Origin: Methanoculleus sp.
GTDB taxonomy: Archaea; Halobacteriota; Methanomicrobia; Methanomicrobiales; Methanoculleaceae
Length of the DNA: 5,436 bases
Assembly (NCBI GenBank): GCA_028698765.1
Contig: JAQVVW010000125.1
Span: 1 to 5,436, forward strand
Reading direction: 5' to 3'
The position numbers were made by a program, and so were the translations under genes. The notes below the pieces were generated by a model. That model ran no database searches, had not been told where the DNA came from, and saw nothing but the letters and a program-made list of their open reading frames with translations. Below are positions 1-5,037 of the stretch, one piece after another (position 1 is the first letter of the stretch; the number at the start of each line of letters is the position of its first letter).

Positions 1-1944
1 CATCTCGCCGTCTGGCCGGCGCTCGACCGCACCCTCGGGAGCCTCGCGGCGGCGGCCGCCTACCCGGCATCGGTCCTCCTCTTCACGCTCGGCACGTGGT
101 ACCTGGGCCTCTCGGGCCTTCCGATCGTCCTCGCCCTTCTGCCATTCGCAGCCGCGATCGCGTACGCAGGGGCACGGGGGTTCTTCACGAGGGAGCGGCT
201 GCGGTCGGCGCTCACCTGGGACCTCGCCTTCCTGCTCCCCTTCCTCTTCATGCTCGAGGTGCGCTGGATCAACCCGACCATCTCCTACGCCGAGAAGTTC
301 ATGGACCACGCGATCCTCGCCTCGATCATGCGGGTGCCCGCCGTCCCGCCGCTCGACCCCTGGTACGCGGGGGGGACGCTGGACGTCTATTACTACCTCG
401 GCTACTGGACGGGCGGGGCGCTCGGGCTTGTATCCGGCGTGCCTTCGACGGTCACGTTCAACCTCATCCTCCCGACGGTGCTCGGCCTCTCCGTCGTCTC
501 GCTCTACGCCCTCGGACACCTCCTCCTCGACCGCCACCGGTGGCTCCCGGTGGTTGCGCTCTTCCTCCCGAACCCCTCAGCCTTCTATCACATCCTCATC
601 GGGGACGCCTGGTTCGATGTCCTCTGGGGGAGTACCCGGACGATCGAGAACACCATCAACGAGTATCCCATCTTCTCGATGCTCTGGGGCGACGTGCACC
701 CGCACGTCATGAGTTTCTTCAACCAGGGATTCCTGCTCTTTCTCCTGGTCTTCGCCTACCTGCGGTGGGGAACGCTCTCCATGCGGGGGAGGGCAATCCT
801 CTGCGGGCTCGCCGCCCTCTCACTCGGGTCGATGCCCGGGTTCAACTCCTGGGACGTGCTGGTCTATGCCCCGGTCACGCTGGTCTTCGGCCTCCTGATA
901 TGGTGGCGCTACGGGAACCTCCGGCCGGACAGCCGGAACTCCTGGATGGTGCTTGCAACAGTGCCGCCGCTCGCGATCCTGACCTACCTCCCGTTCTACC
1001 TGCAGCTCAACAGCCCCGGCGTCGCGGGAGTCGGAACCGTCCCCGTGCCCTCCGCACCGGTGGAGTTTCTGCTGGTTCACGGGTTCTTCCTCGCGGTGCT
1101 GGTCGCCTACTGCGCCCCGGATATCCGGAGGCGCCCCTACCTCCTCCTCGCCGCGGTGCCGTTCGTGCTCGCCGGCTACCCGGCGGCGGCCATCGCCGCC
1201 GTCCCGCTGGTCTACCTCCTCGCCCGCCGCCGGTTCTCGGCCACAGACACGCTTGCCATCCTCGGGCTCACGATCGTCCTCGTCACCGAACTCATCTATC
1301 TCGTGGACAACATGGGGGAGACCTACTTCCGGATGAACACGGTCTTCAAGTTCTATCTTCCCGCGTGGTTCCTGATGGGGACGGCGAGCCTCGTGGTCCT
1401 CGGGGAGTGGCTCCGGGGCACCGGGATCGACCGGCGGATCCCGGAGAGGATGGAGAAGGCGCTCCCGGCACTGGCCGCCGTTCTGCTTCTCGTCGCGCCC
1501 TTCGCGATCAACGTCGATTTCGGCTACGGGAGCCGCACCCTCGACGGCGCGGCATACCTCTATGGCTCGCACCCGGGCGACGCAGCGGCGATCGCGTTCC
1601 TCCGGGATCTTCCCGGCGACCACGTCATCGTCGAGGCGGAGGGCGGCGACTACACCTACTACTCAAGGGTCTCTTCATTCACCGGTATCCCGGCCGTCGT
1701 CGGGATGCCCTTCCACGAGTACATGTGGCGGGGCGAAGAGGGGCGTATCGGCGAGCGGAGCGCCGATGTGCGGGCGATATACGAGCAGCCCACCCGGACC
1801 GTCGACCTTGCGCGGGCATACAACGCCACCCTGCTCTACGTAGGTGCGGCAGAGCGCGAGCGCTACACCGTCTCGATCCCCACAGATGCGCTCGAACTCA
1901 TTTACGACAGAGAAGGAGTCCAGATCTACCGGATCCCCGCATGA
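1..1944 (+). CDS. DUF2298 (Chlor_Arch_YYY) family polytopic membrane protein, 5' end outside window
   Basis: The frame is open from the first base and ends at TGA 1942-1944, giving 647 visible residues; the true start lies upstream. The family hallmarks are present. ISYAEKFMDH is at about visible residues 94-103, followed by PPLDPWYAGG and the namesake VYYYLGYW around residues 129-136. NTINEYPIFSMLWGDVHPH follows at about 217-235. Roughly a dozen hydrophobic stretches suggest many membrane helices. The last ~110 residues look soluble and carry EGGDYTYYS, EYMWRG and an ERERY segment, as is usual at the C-terminus of this family. The biochemical role is not established. The architecture of membrane helices with acidic residues in early loops plus a C-terminal extramembrane domain recalls GT-C glycosyltransferases that use lipid-linked sugars, so a cell-surface glycosylation role is inference only. 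An internal ATG at 250 is not the start, because similarity and hydrophobic helices continue upstream to the window edge. Confidence 0.9.
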   Translation, partial: HLAVWPALDRTLGSLAAAAAYPASVLLFTLGTWYLGLSGLPIVLALLPFAAAIAYAGARGFFTRERLRSALTWDLAFLLPFLFMLEVRWINPTISYAEKFMDHAILASIMRVPAVPPLDPWYAGGTLDVYYYLGYWTGGALGLVSGVPSTVTFNLILPTVLGLSVVSLYALGHLLLDRHRWLPVVALFLPNPSAFYHILIGDAWFDVLWGSTRTIENTINEYPIFSMLWGDVHPHVMSFFNQGFLLFLLVFAYLRWGTLSMRGRAILCGLAALSLGSMPGFNSWDVLVYAPVTLVFGLLIWWRYGNLRPDSRNSWMVLATVPPLAILTYLPFYLQLNSPGVAGVGTVPVPSAPVEFLLVHGFFLAVLVAYCAPDIRRRPYLLLAAVPFVLAGYPAAAIAAVPLVYLLARRRFSATDTLAILGLTIVLVTELIYLVDNMGETYFRMNTVFKFYLPAWFLMGTASLVVLGEWLRGTGIDRRIPERMEKALPALAAVLLLVAPFAINVDFGYGSRTLDGAAYLYGSHPGDAAAIAFLRDLPGDHVIVEAEGGDYTYYSRVSSFTGIPAVVGMPFHEYMWRGEEGRIGERSADVRAIYEQPTRTVDLARAYNATLLYVGAAERERYTVSIPTDALELIYDREGVQIYRIPA

Positions 1945-1995
1945 TCCGCTTGCGGCCACGTCCATGCGGGCCGGCGCGAAAACTGCGGAACTCCA

Positions 1996-2013
1996 CCCCC
2001 TCTCCGGAGGGGG
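1996..2013 (+). terminator. GC hairpin after the DUF2298 gene, possible terminator
   Basis: CCCCCTC (1996-2002) pairs perfectly with GAGGGGG (2007-2013) around a TCCG loop. The closing C-G pair and loop make a cUCCGg tetraloop of the very stable UNCG class. It lies about 50 bases after the DUF2298 stop. There is no immediate run of T; the pyrimidine-rich stretch 2031-2042 comes only after a gap of about 17 bases. The hairpin is certain as a sequence feature; its role in termination or mRNA 3'-end stability is inference, since archaeal termination mainly depends on T-runs. Confidence 0.4.
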
Positions 2014-2016
2014 AAT

Positions 2017-2031
2017 GACAAACATTTATCC
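2017..2031 (+). promoter_or_regulatory. Candidate TATA/BRE promoter of the rpl7ae operon
   Basis: GACAAACATTTATCC has an A-rich BRE-like part followed by an AT-rich TATA-like core (about 2024-2030) in otherwise GC-rich sequence. A start about 26 bases downstream would fall near 2051-2056 and give a leader of about 75 bases. A second AT-rich candidate, CATAATAC (2044-2051), would give a start near 2075 and a leader of about 50 bases. The sequence alone cannot decide between them; one of the two must drive the ribosomal operon, because the hairpin at 1996-2013 separates it from the preceding gene. Confidence 0.4.
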
Positions 2032-2078
2032 CTCCTCTTATTGACATAATACAGCGCATTCGATCAGCTACGCTACTG

Positions 2079-2123
2079 ATGAATGATGACGGAGCAGCAG
2101 AGAGCTGCACCCGAAAGAGGTGA
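2079..2123 (+). other. In-frame upstream ORF in the rpl7ae leader (14 codons)
   Basis: ATG at 2079 opens a 14-codon ORF, MNDDGAAESCTRKR, that stops at TGA 2121-2123. The stop lies inside the Shine-Dalgarno sequence of rpl7ae, one codon (GTT) before the rpl7ae ATG, and is in the same frame as L7Ae. No convincing ribosome-binding site precedes it, but it would be near-leaderless if transcription began near 2075. It may be chance; a short ORF of this length is expected often. It overlaps the leader hairpin, so its translation would open that structure. Confidence 0.15.
2083..2123 (+). promoter_or_regulatory. rpl7ae leader structure with kink-turn-like elements and RBS
   Basis: GCAGC (2094-2098) pairs with GCTGC (2104-2108) around AGAGA. 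Two further G-C pairs flank it (2091-2092 with 2110-2111) across an A.A mismatch. Just outside are AUGA (2086-2089) and CCGA (2111-2114), placed so that G2088.A2114 and A2089.G2113 could form the tandem sheared pairs of a kink-turn, with GAU (2085-2087) as the three-base bulge. The opposite (canonical) stem is weak: only T2084-A2115 is evident. The ribosome-binding site GAGGTGA (2117-2123) follows directly, three bases before the ATG. L7Ae is a kink-turn-binding protein, and binding to its own leader has been reported in archaea, so autorepression is plausible but unproven here. The RBS itself is secure. Confidence 0.35.
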
Positions 2124-2126
2124 GTT

Positions 2127-2495
2127 ATGGCAAAGGCATACGTAAAATTCGAGATTCCGGAAGAGATCCAGAATAAGGCCCTTGAAGCCCTTGAGATCGC
2201 AAGAGATACCGGCAAGGTGAAGAAGGGGTCGAACGAGGCAACGAAAGCAGTTGAGCGCAACATTGCCCAGCTGGTTCTCATCGGATCAGACGTTGAGCCA
2301 GAAGAAATTGTGATGCATCTGCCGCTGCTCTGCGAGGAGAAGCAGATCCCGTTCGTCTATATCAGCAAGCAGAACGATATCGGCTCTGCGAGCGGCCTCG
2401 AGGTCGGCTCGGCAGCCGCCGCGATCGTCAAGTCCGGCAAGGCGAAGGACCTCGTCGATGAGATCGCGAAGCAGATTGCTGCACTGAGAGCGTGA
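2127..2495 (+). CDS. rpl7ae: 50S ribosomal protein L7Ae
   Basis: This 122-residue protein has the usual length and full sequence pattern of archaeal L7Ae. The RNA-binding signature [14 protein letters not shown] is at residues 32-45, with G34, N36, E37 and K40 in the positions that contact kink-turns. IPFVYI (74-79) and [11 protein letters not shown] (90-100) follow in the C-terminal half. Members bind kink-turns in 23S rRNA and are also core proteins of box C/D and H/ACA guide RNPs and of archaeal RNase P. The ATG is chosen because GAGGTGA lies three bases upstream and [15 protein letters not shown] is the normal N-terminus. It is the first gene of the operon; rps28e starts 10 bases after its stop, and the next RBS overlaps this stop codon. 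Base composition is less GC-rich than the membrane protein upstream, as is common in highly expressed genes. Confidence 0.97.
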   Translation: MAKAYVKFEIPEEIQNKALEALEIARDTGKVKKGSNEATKAVERNIAQLVLIGSDVEPEEIVMHLPLLCEEKQIPFVYISKQNDIGSASGLEVGSAAAAIVKSGKAKDLVDEIAKQIAALRA

Positions 2496-2505
2496 GGGGT
2501 AAATT

Positions 2506-2715
2506 ATGGCAAACGACGGAACGCCCGCAGAAGTTATCGAGATCATCGGCATGACCGGGATGCATGGCGAAGCCCAGCAGGTGAAGTGCCGGGTTCTCGA
2601 TGGCCCGAACAAGGGGCGGATCATCACCCGCAACACGGTGGGCCCGATCAGGGAGGGAGACATCCTTTCGCTGCTCGAGACCGAGCGTGAGGCGAAGAAA
2701 CTCTCGAGGCGGTAA
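2506..2715 (+). CDS. rps28e: 30S ribosomal protein S28e
   Basis: This 69-residue small-subunit protein is found in archaea and eukaryotes but not bacteria. The diagnostic stretches are all there: [14 protein letters not shown] (15-28), [14 protein letters not shown] (30-43) and [15 protein letters not shown] (46-60), ending in the basic tail REAKKLSRR. The OB-fold protein sits near the mRNA exit and decoding region of the 30S subunit. The ATG is supported by GAGGGGT (2494-2500) five bases upstream, which overlaps the TGA of rpl7ae, consistent with translational coupling. The next gene begins two bases after its stop. Length and sequence are typical, with nothing missing. Confidence 0.97.
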   Translation: MANDGTPAEVIEIIGMTGMHGEAQQVKCRVLDGPNKGRIITRNTVGPIREGDILSLLETEREAKKLSRR

Positions 2716-2717
2716 CC

Positions 2718-2909
2718 ATGGTCGACAGATACATCTGCACTTTCTGTGGAGAGGCTCTGGAACCCGGAACCGGCAAGATGTTCGTCAAGAAAGACGGAAC
2801 CATCTACTACTTCTGCAGCGCCAAGTGTCAGAACAACTACAGGCTCGGCCGGGTGCCGCGCCGCGTCGAGTGGACCGCGGCCGGACGGAAAGCCCGCGGT
2901 AAAGAGTGA
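2718..2909 (+). CDS. rpl24e: 50S ribosomal protein L24e
   Basis: This 63-residue zinc-ribbon ribosomal protein carries four cysteines at residues 7, 10, 33 and 37 (CTFC and CSAKC) in the CxxC...CxxxC spacing that holds one zinc ion. The family segments [18 protein letters not shown] and [16 protein letters not shown] are intact, and the C-terminus is short and basic, as in archaeal L24e, lacking the long eukaryotic extension. The ATG follows the rps28e stop by two bases, and GAGGCGGT (2706-2712) inside the end of rps28e can serve as RBS. It sits between rps28e and ndk, a conserved archaeal order. Confidence 0.97.
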   Translation: MVDRYICTFCGEALEPGTGKMFVKKDGTIYYFCSAKCQNNYRLGRVPRRVEWTAAGRKARGKE

Positions 2910-2914
2910 TCCCG

Positions 2915-3364
2915 ATGGACCGCACCTTCGTGATGGTCAAGCCCGACGGCGTCCAGCGCGGACTCGTCGGGGAGATCGTCTCCCGGTTCGAGGCGAAGGG
3001 CCTCAAACTCGTCGGGGCGAAACTCGAACGCCTCCCCGAGGAGCGGGTCGTCGAGCAGTACCGTGAACACAAGGAGAAGCCCTTCTTCCCCGGCCTTAAG
3101 GCCTACATCATGAGCGGACCCTGCTTCCTGATGGCCTGGGAGGGGAAGGGTGCCGCCGCGGTCGTCCGCATGATGGTCGGCGCCACCAACCCCGCAGAGG
3201 CTGCACCGGGCTCTATCCGCGGCGATTTCGCGCTCGATATCGGGCGGAACGTGATCCACGCATCCGACTCCCCCGAGAGCGCCGCCCGCGAACTCGGCAT
3301 CCACTTCGCACCGGGCGAACTGATCTGCTACTCCCGGATCGACGAACCCGTCCTCTACGAGTGA
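2915..3364 (+). CDS. ndk: Nucleoside diphosphate kinase
   Basis: The enzyme transfers the gamma phosphate of NTPs to NDPs through a phosphohistidine and supplies GTP and dNTPs in the cytoplasm. The 149-residue protein is full length for the compact archaeal/bacterial form. It starts [17 protein letters not shown] with the conserved Lys at 9. It has R85 in the [11 protein letters not shown] segment, GSIRGDF at 99-105, and the catalytic motif NVIHASDS with His115. An in-frame GTG at 2906 would add three residues (152 in all) and overlap the rpl24e stop. ATG 2915 is preferred because family proteins begin just before the first beta strand, and GAGTGAT (2904-2910) lies four bases upstream as an RBS. 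It is the last gene of the operon: a hairpin terminator follows within about 10 bases. Many archaea have infB next; it is absent here. Confidence 0.96.
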   Translation: MDRTFVMVKPDGVQRGLVGEIVSRFEAKGLKLVGAKLERLPEERVVEQYREHKEKPFFPGLKAYIMSGPCFLMAWEGKGAAAVVRMMVGATNPAEAAPGSIRGDFALDIGRNVIHASDSPESAARELGIHFAPGELICYSRIDEPVLYE

Positions 3365-3373
3365 AGGGCAAAA

Positions 3374-3406
3374 CCGCCGGATTCCGGCGGGATACCGTTC
3401 CTTTTT
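3374..3406 (+). terminator. Terminator of the rpl7ae-ndk operon
   Basis: CCGCCGG (3374-3380) and CCGGCGG (3384-3390) form a perfect 7-bp stem around ATT, starting about 10 bases after the ndk stop. A T-rich stretch, TTCCTTTTT (3398-3406), follows. The T-run is the part that matters most for archaeal RNA polymerase; the hairpin may add 3'-end stability. This supports the transcript ending here rather than reading into the repeats. Confidence 0.75.
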
Positions 3407-3582
3407 CGTGAACCTGAACTGCGTAGCGGTGCGCGGGGGTTTCTCTTTCTGGAAGTATGAATACAGCCCAGACTTTGCCCGGCAGAGCGTGGATTATTGG
3501 ACTTTGAGGGGCGGTGTTCCTCGGGTGAGCGAATGCCCAACCGTTCGCGTTTGACAATTCCCTTCGAGACATCACAGGTGTG
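3407..3582. other. Unassigned intergenic stretch before the repeats
   Basis: No convincing coding region, RNA gene or remnant is recognised. The open frames on the minus strand have no family resemblance, no RBS and a composition like the shadow frames elsewhere in the window. GCGCGGGGG followed by TTTCTCTTTCTGG (about 3432-3453) could be a weak second terminator. A short inverted pair GCGAA/TTCGC (about 3529-3548) is not strong enough to call. Confidence 0.5.
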
Positions 3583-3767
3583 CACGGCTTTCGGGTGGAT
3601 ATCGCCATTGAGGGAGGGGCCGACGGGGAGGGGGCGCGCCCCCTCCCCTGTCTCTACCATGTAAGCCTCTGACTGTAGGCCCCCACCCCGCCCGCGCTTC
3701 GCGCTCCTCCCCCGCCCACGAAGGGCGGGGGCAGTCATGGCGATACCCCATGGGAAGCCGTGTCCGG
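3583..3767. repeat. GC-rich palindromic repeat, copy A (inverted-repeat ends)
   Basis: Copy A is bounded by imperfect inverted repeats: 3583-3608 (beginning CACGGCTT, ending TATCGCCAT) and 3737-3762 (beginning ATGGCGATA, ending AAGCCGTG), with 20 of 26 positions matching. Inside are a perfect 24-bp palindrome (3625-3648, halves GGGGAGGGGGCG and its complement) and a conserved CATGTAAGCCTC segment (3658-3669). These are followed by a small hairpin GCGC-TTC-GCGC (3694-3704) and a strong 9-bp hairpin, CCCCCGCCC/GGGCGGGGG around ACGAA (3709-3731). It then ends in GGGGCAGTCATG and the right arm. The structure resembles a MITE-like element or an extragenic palindromic repeat. It encodes no transposase. 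Its membership in a genome-wide family is inferred from the second copy next to it. Confidence 0.75.
3612..3634 (+). other. G-quadruplex-type motif inside repeat copy A
   Basis: Four G-runs occur in order, G3-A-G4-CCGAC-G4-A-G5, satisfying the usual four-run pattern with loops of 1, 5 and 1 bases. Copy B keeps only two runs at this place, so the extra runs come from about 12 additional bases in copy A. The last two runs are also the left half of the 24-bp palindrome, so quadruplex and cruciform forms would compete. Function is unknown. Confidence 0.5.
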
Positions 3768-3785
3768 TTCTTCCTCAGCATCTCC

Positions 3786-3930
3786 CCGGACAGTGGACCG
3801 TGGGAGCATCGCCATTGGGGGAGGGGGCATGCCCCCTCCCCTGCCTCTATCATGTAAGCCTCCAACTAGCCCCACGCACCCTCGGGAGCGGGGCAGTCAT
3901 GACAATACCCGATGGAAATACGTGTCCCGG
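3786..3930. repeat. GC-rich palindromic repeat, copy B
   Basis: Copy B repeats the order of copy A. It has ATCGCCATTG (3808-3817), a perfect 24-bp palindrome (3818-3841, centre CATG instead of CGCG), CCCCTGCCTCTATCATG, AAGCCTC, then GGGGCAGTCATG (3890-3901) and a right arm ending TGTCCCGG (3923-3930). The right arm agrees with that of copy A at about 23 of 29 positions. The middle is shorter and lacks copy A's 9-bp hairpin. The left end, starting CCGGACA (3786-3792), is more diverged and appears shortened. TGTCCGG at the end of A (3761-3767) pairs with CCGGACA at the start of B, so the two copies are in the same orientation and nearly abut. Confidence 0.75.
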
Positions 3931-4128
3931 GCTAACATGCGAACAGGAATGCTCTAGATGTCGACAGGAACCTCAACCATCCCCCACCCCATCATAACCC
4001 TCCCAGACCGCCGAGAGAACCCCGCAGAGAAAAAACCCCGCACCCCTGTAACCCATCGTCGGAAAAAATTTTCACCGAGGACGATTTCCTGCGCAACGAA
4101 TCGTCCTCCCTCCCCCCAAACCACAAGT
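3931..4128. other. Unassigned C-rich intergenic stretch upstream of marC-like gene
   Basis: No gene is recognised. The stretch is C- and A-rich and has a 9-base direct repeat AACCCCGCA at 4018-4026 and 4034-4042, spaced by 16 bases, plus an AT-rich island GGAAAAAATTTTCA (4061-4074) that could be a secondary TATA-like site. A long frame runs from 3958 through the following gene, but it is a shadow of the next operon and has no protein-like features in this part. Confidence 0.5.
4077..4108. repeat. 10-bp perfect inverted repeat upstream of the MarC-family gene
   Basis: GAGGACGATT (4077-4086) and AATCGTCCTC (4099-4108) are exact inverted copies around a 12-base loop. ATCGTC at 4055-4060 can also pair with GACGAT (4080-4085), extended by GG/CC across a GAG bulge, so two hairpins are mutually exclusive. 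The repeat lies about 22 bases upstream of the likely TATA box, a position suited to a dimeric DNA-binding regulator. As RNA it would matter only if transcription starts farther upstream. There is no T-run after it, so it is not a standard terminator. Confidence 0.55.
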
Positions 4129-4138
4129 GCTAATATCG
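4129..4138 (+). promoter_or_regulatory. Candidate TATA box of the MarC-family operon
   Basis: GCTAATATCG is AT-rich in its core and centred about 29 bases before the ATG at 4163. Archaeal start sites fall about 25 bases after the box, which would make this transcript leaderless or nearly so. This fits the absence of any Shine-Dalgarno sequence in the bases before the ATG. ACTATAAATGG at the start codon itself looks TATA-like but is too close to drive this gene. Confidence 0.4.
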
Positions 4139-4162
4139 AACCTCCCGAATATCAGACTATAA

Positions 4163-4834
4163 ATGGTGGATCTCCTGAGTTTTGCGTTGCTGAGTTTCTC
4201 TTCGATCCTCATCGTAGTGAACCCTCTCGCAGCCACCCTGATCTTCGTCTCCCTCACCGGCACGATGGACCAGGCGGCCAAACTCAAGGTCGCCCGCGAC
4301 GCAACCTGGTTCGCCCTGGTCACCCTGCTGCTCTTCACCTTTGCAGGCGGTTGGATCCTGCAACTCTTCGGTATCTCCATCGAGGCGTTCCGCATCGCAG
4401 GCGGCGTCCTCCTCTTCGGCATAGGTATGGACATGATCTACGCCAAGACTTCCCGGACGAAGATGACGGCTACCGAGAAGTACGAAGGACAGGACGCGGA
4501 CGATATCGCCGTCATGCCGCTCGCGATCCCGATGATAGCGGGGCCCGGCGCCATCACCTCTGTGATCGTGCTGATGAACGAGGCGATGGACACAAACGGT
4601 GCGATGAACATGAACATCGCCGCACTCGCCATCGTGCCGCTCGCGGCCGTTACGGCCATCGGGCTCACCTATTACATGATGCGGAACGCCGACGTCATCG
4701 TCCGGCGCATCGGCCAGCGGGAGTACCGCGCCGCCAACCGACTGATGGGGATGCTCCTCGTCGCAATCGCAGTCCAGTTTATCCTCATCGGCATCAAAAC
4801 CGCCTTCCCCATACTCACCGGAGGTACTGCATGA
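4163..4834 (+). CDS. MarC family (UPF0056) integral membrane protein
   Basis: This 223-residue protein has the length and about six hydrophobic helices of the MarC family (roughly residues 4-32, 46-66, 72-94, 116-138, 152-172 and 194-218). Conserved features visible are the early VVNPLAATLIF (18-28), GISIEAFRIAGGVLLFGIGMD (70-90), AVMPLAIPMIAGPGAIT (116-132) and RAANRLMGMLLVAIAVQFILIGI (189-211). The internal repeat of a helix followed by an NP or AGPGAI re-entrant-like segment is typical. It sits in the cytoplasmic membrane. The family's substrate is not established; the old link of E. coli MarC to antibiotic resistance is not supported, so no transport substrate is assigned. ATG 4163 begins directly at the first helix; no RBS is seen, suggesting a leaderless message. 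The stop overlaps the next start (ATGA). Confidence 0.93.
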   Translation: MVDLLSFALLSFSSILIVVNPLAATLIFVSLTGTMDQAAKLKVARDATWFALVTLLLFTFAGGWILQLFGISIEAFRIAGGVLLFGIGMDMIYAKTSRTKMTATEKYEGQDADDIAVMPLAIPMIAGPGAITSVIVLMNEAMDTNGAMNMNIAALAIVPLAAVTAIGLTYYMMRNADVIVRRIGQREYRAANRLMGMLLVAIAVQFILIGIKTAFPILTGGTA

Positions 4835-5037
4835 CCCACAACCTTACGCTTCCCGGAGCCGCCCTGATCAGCACCTGCATCATTGCAGGCGGGATCCTGA
4901 TCGCGGCGCAGATGTTCGCTGTCGTTATCCCGTTCGCCCCGTACGTCATGGTGGCGCTCGCCGTTCTCATCGTCATCGGCGCCGCCATGCTCATCTTCTC
5001 CGACAAGGGCCGGGAGATTAACCCGTCTCAAGAATGA
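4831..5037 (+). CDS. Small two-helix membrane protein, function unknown
   Basis: This 68-residue protein has two long hydrophobic stretches, about residues 9-31 (ALISTCIIAGGILIAAQMFA) and 36-56 (APYVMVALAVLIVIGAAMLIF), then a short charged tail, SDKGREINPSQE. I do not recognise a family. The start is secure: GGAGGT (4820-4825) lies five bases before the ATG, and the ATG overlaps the MarC stop as ATGA. The stop overlaps the next start in the same way. This double overlap means it is a real operon member and probably translationally coupled. A helix hairpin of this kind could be a partner of the MarC-family protein or an unrelated small membrane protein; the sequence does not say. Composition matches its neighbours, so recent transfer is not suggested. 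Confidence 0.85.
   Translation: MTHNLTLPGAALISTCIIAGGILIAAQMFAVVIPFAPYVMVALAVLIVIGAAMLIFSDKGREINPSQE

Noticed and set aside
96..2018. 640-codon open frame over the DUF2298 gene
   Set aside because: It is the +2 shadow of the real frame in GC-rich sequence; the translation is Arg/Pro/His-rich without domains, while the other frame has clear family motifs.
2041..2051. TTGACATAAT resembling bacterial promoter elements
   Set aside because: The host is archaeal, and the spacing between -35-like and -10-like parts is absent. It is treated only as a possible alternative TATA box.
2076..2089. Box C/D guide RNA suggested by TGATGA motifs in the rpl7ae leader
   Set aside because: A proper C box (ATGATGA) exists, but no D box CUGA occurs at a fitting distance downstream, and there is no C'/D' pair; CCGA is only a partial match.
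2906..2914. GTG 2906 as ndk start
   Set aside because: It would add three residues before the conserved N-terminus and lacks a spaced RBS; ATG 2915 has GAGTGAT four bases upstream.
3572..3865. Minus-strand ORFs with similar peptides (EAYMxExGEGAxPLP) in both repeat copies
   Set aside because: The similarity follows from the repeated DNA and its palindrome; the frames diverge after the palindrome, and there is no RBS or conserved domain.
3583..3930. CRISPR array
   Set aside because: There are only two diverged, long, palindromic units of different length, with no regular short repeats and spacers and no cas genes.
3958..5037. 359-codon frame running through the intergenic region and the MarC gene into the small membrane protein
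   Set aside because: Only its last 68 codons are protein-like and have their own SD and ATG at 4831. The earlier part is Arg/His-rich shadow of the MarC frame and low-complexity intergenic sequence.
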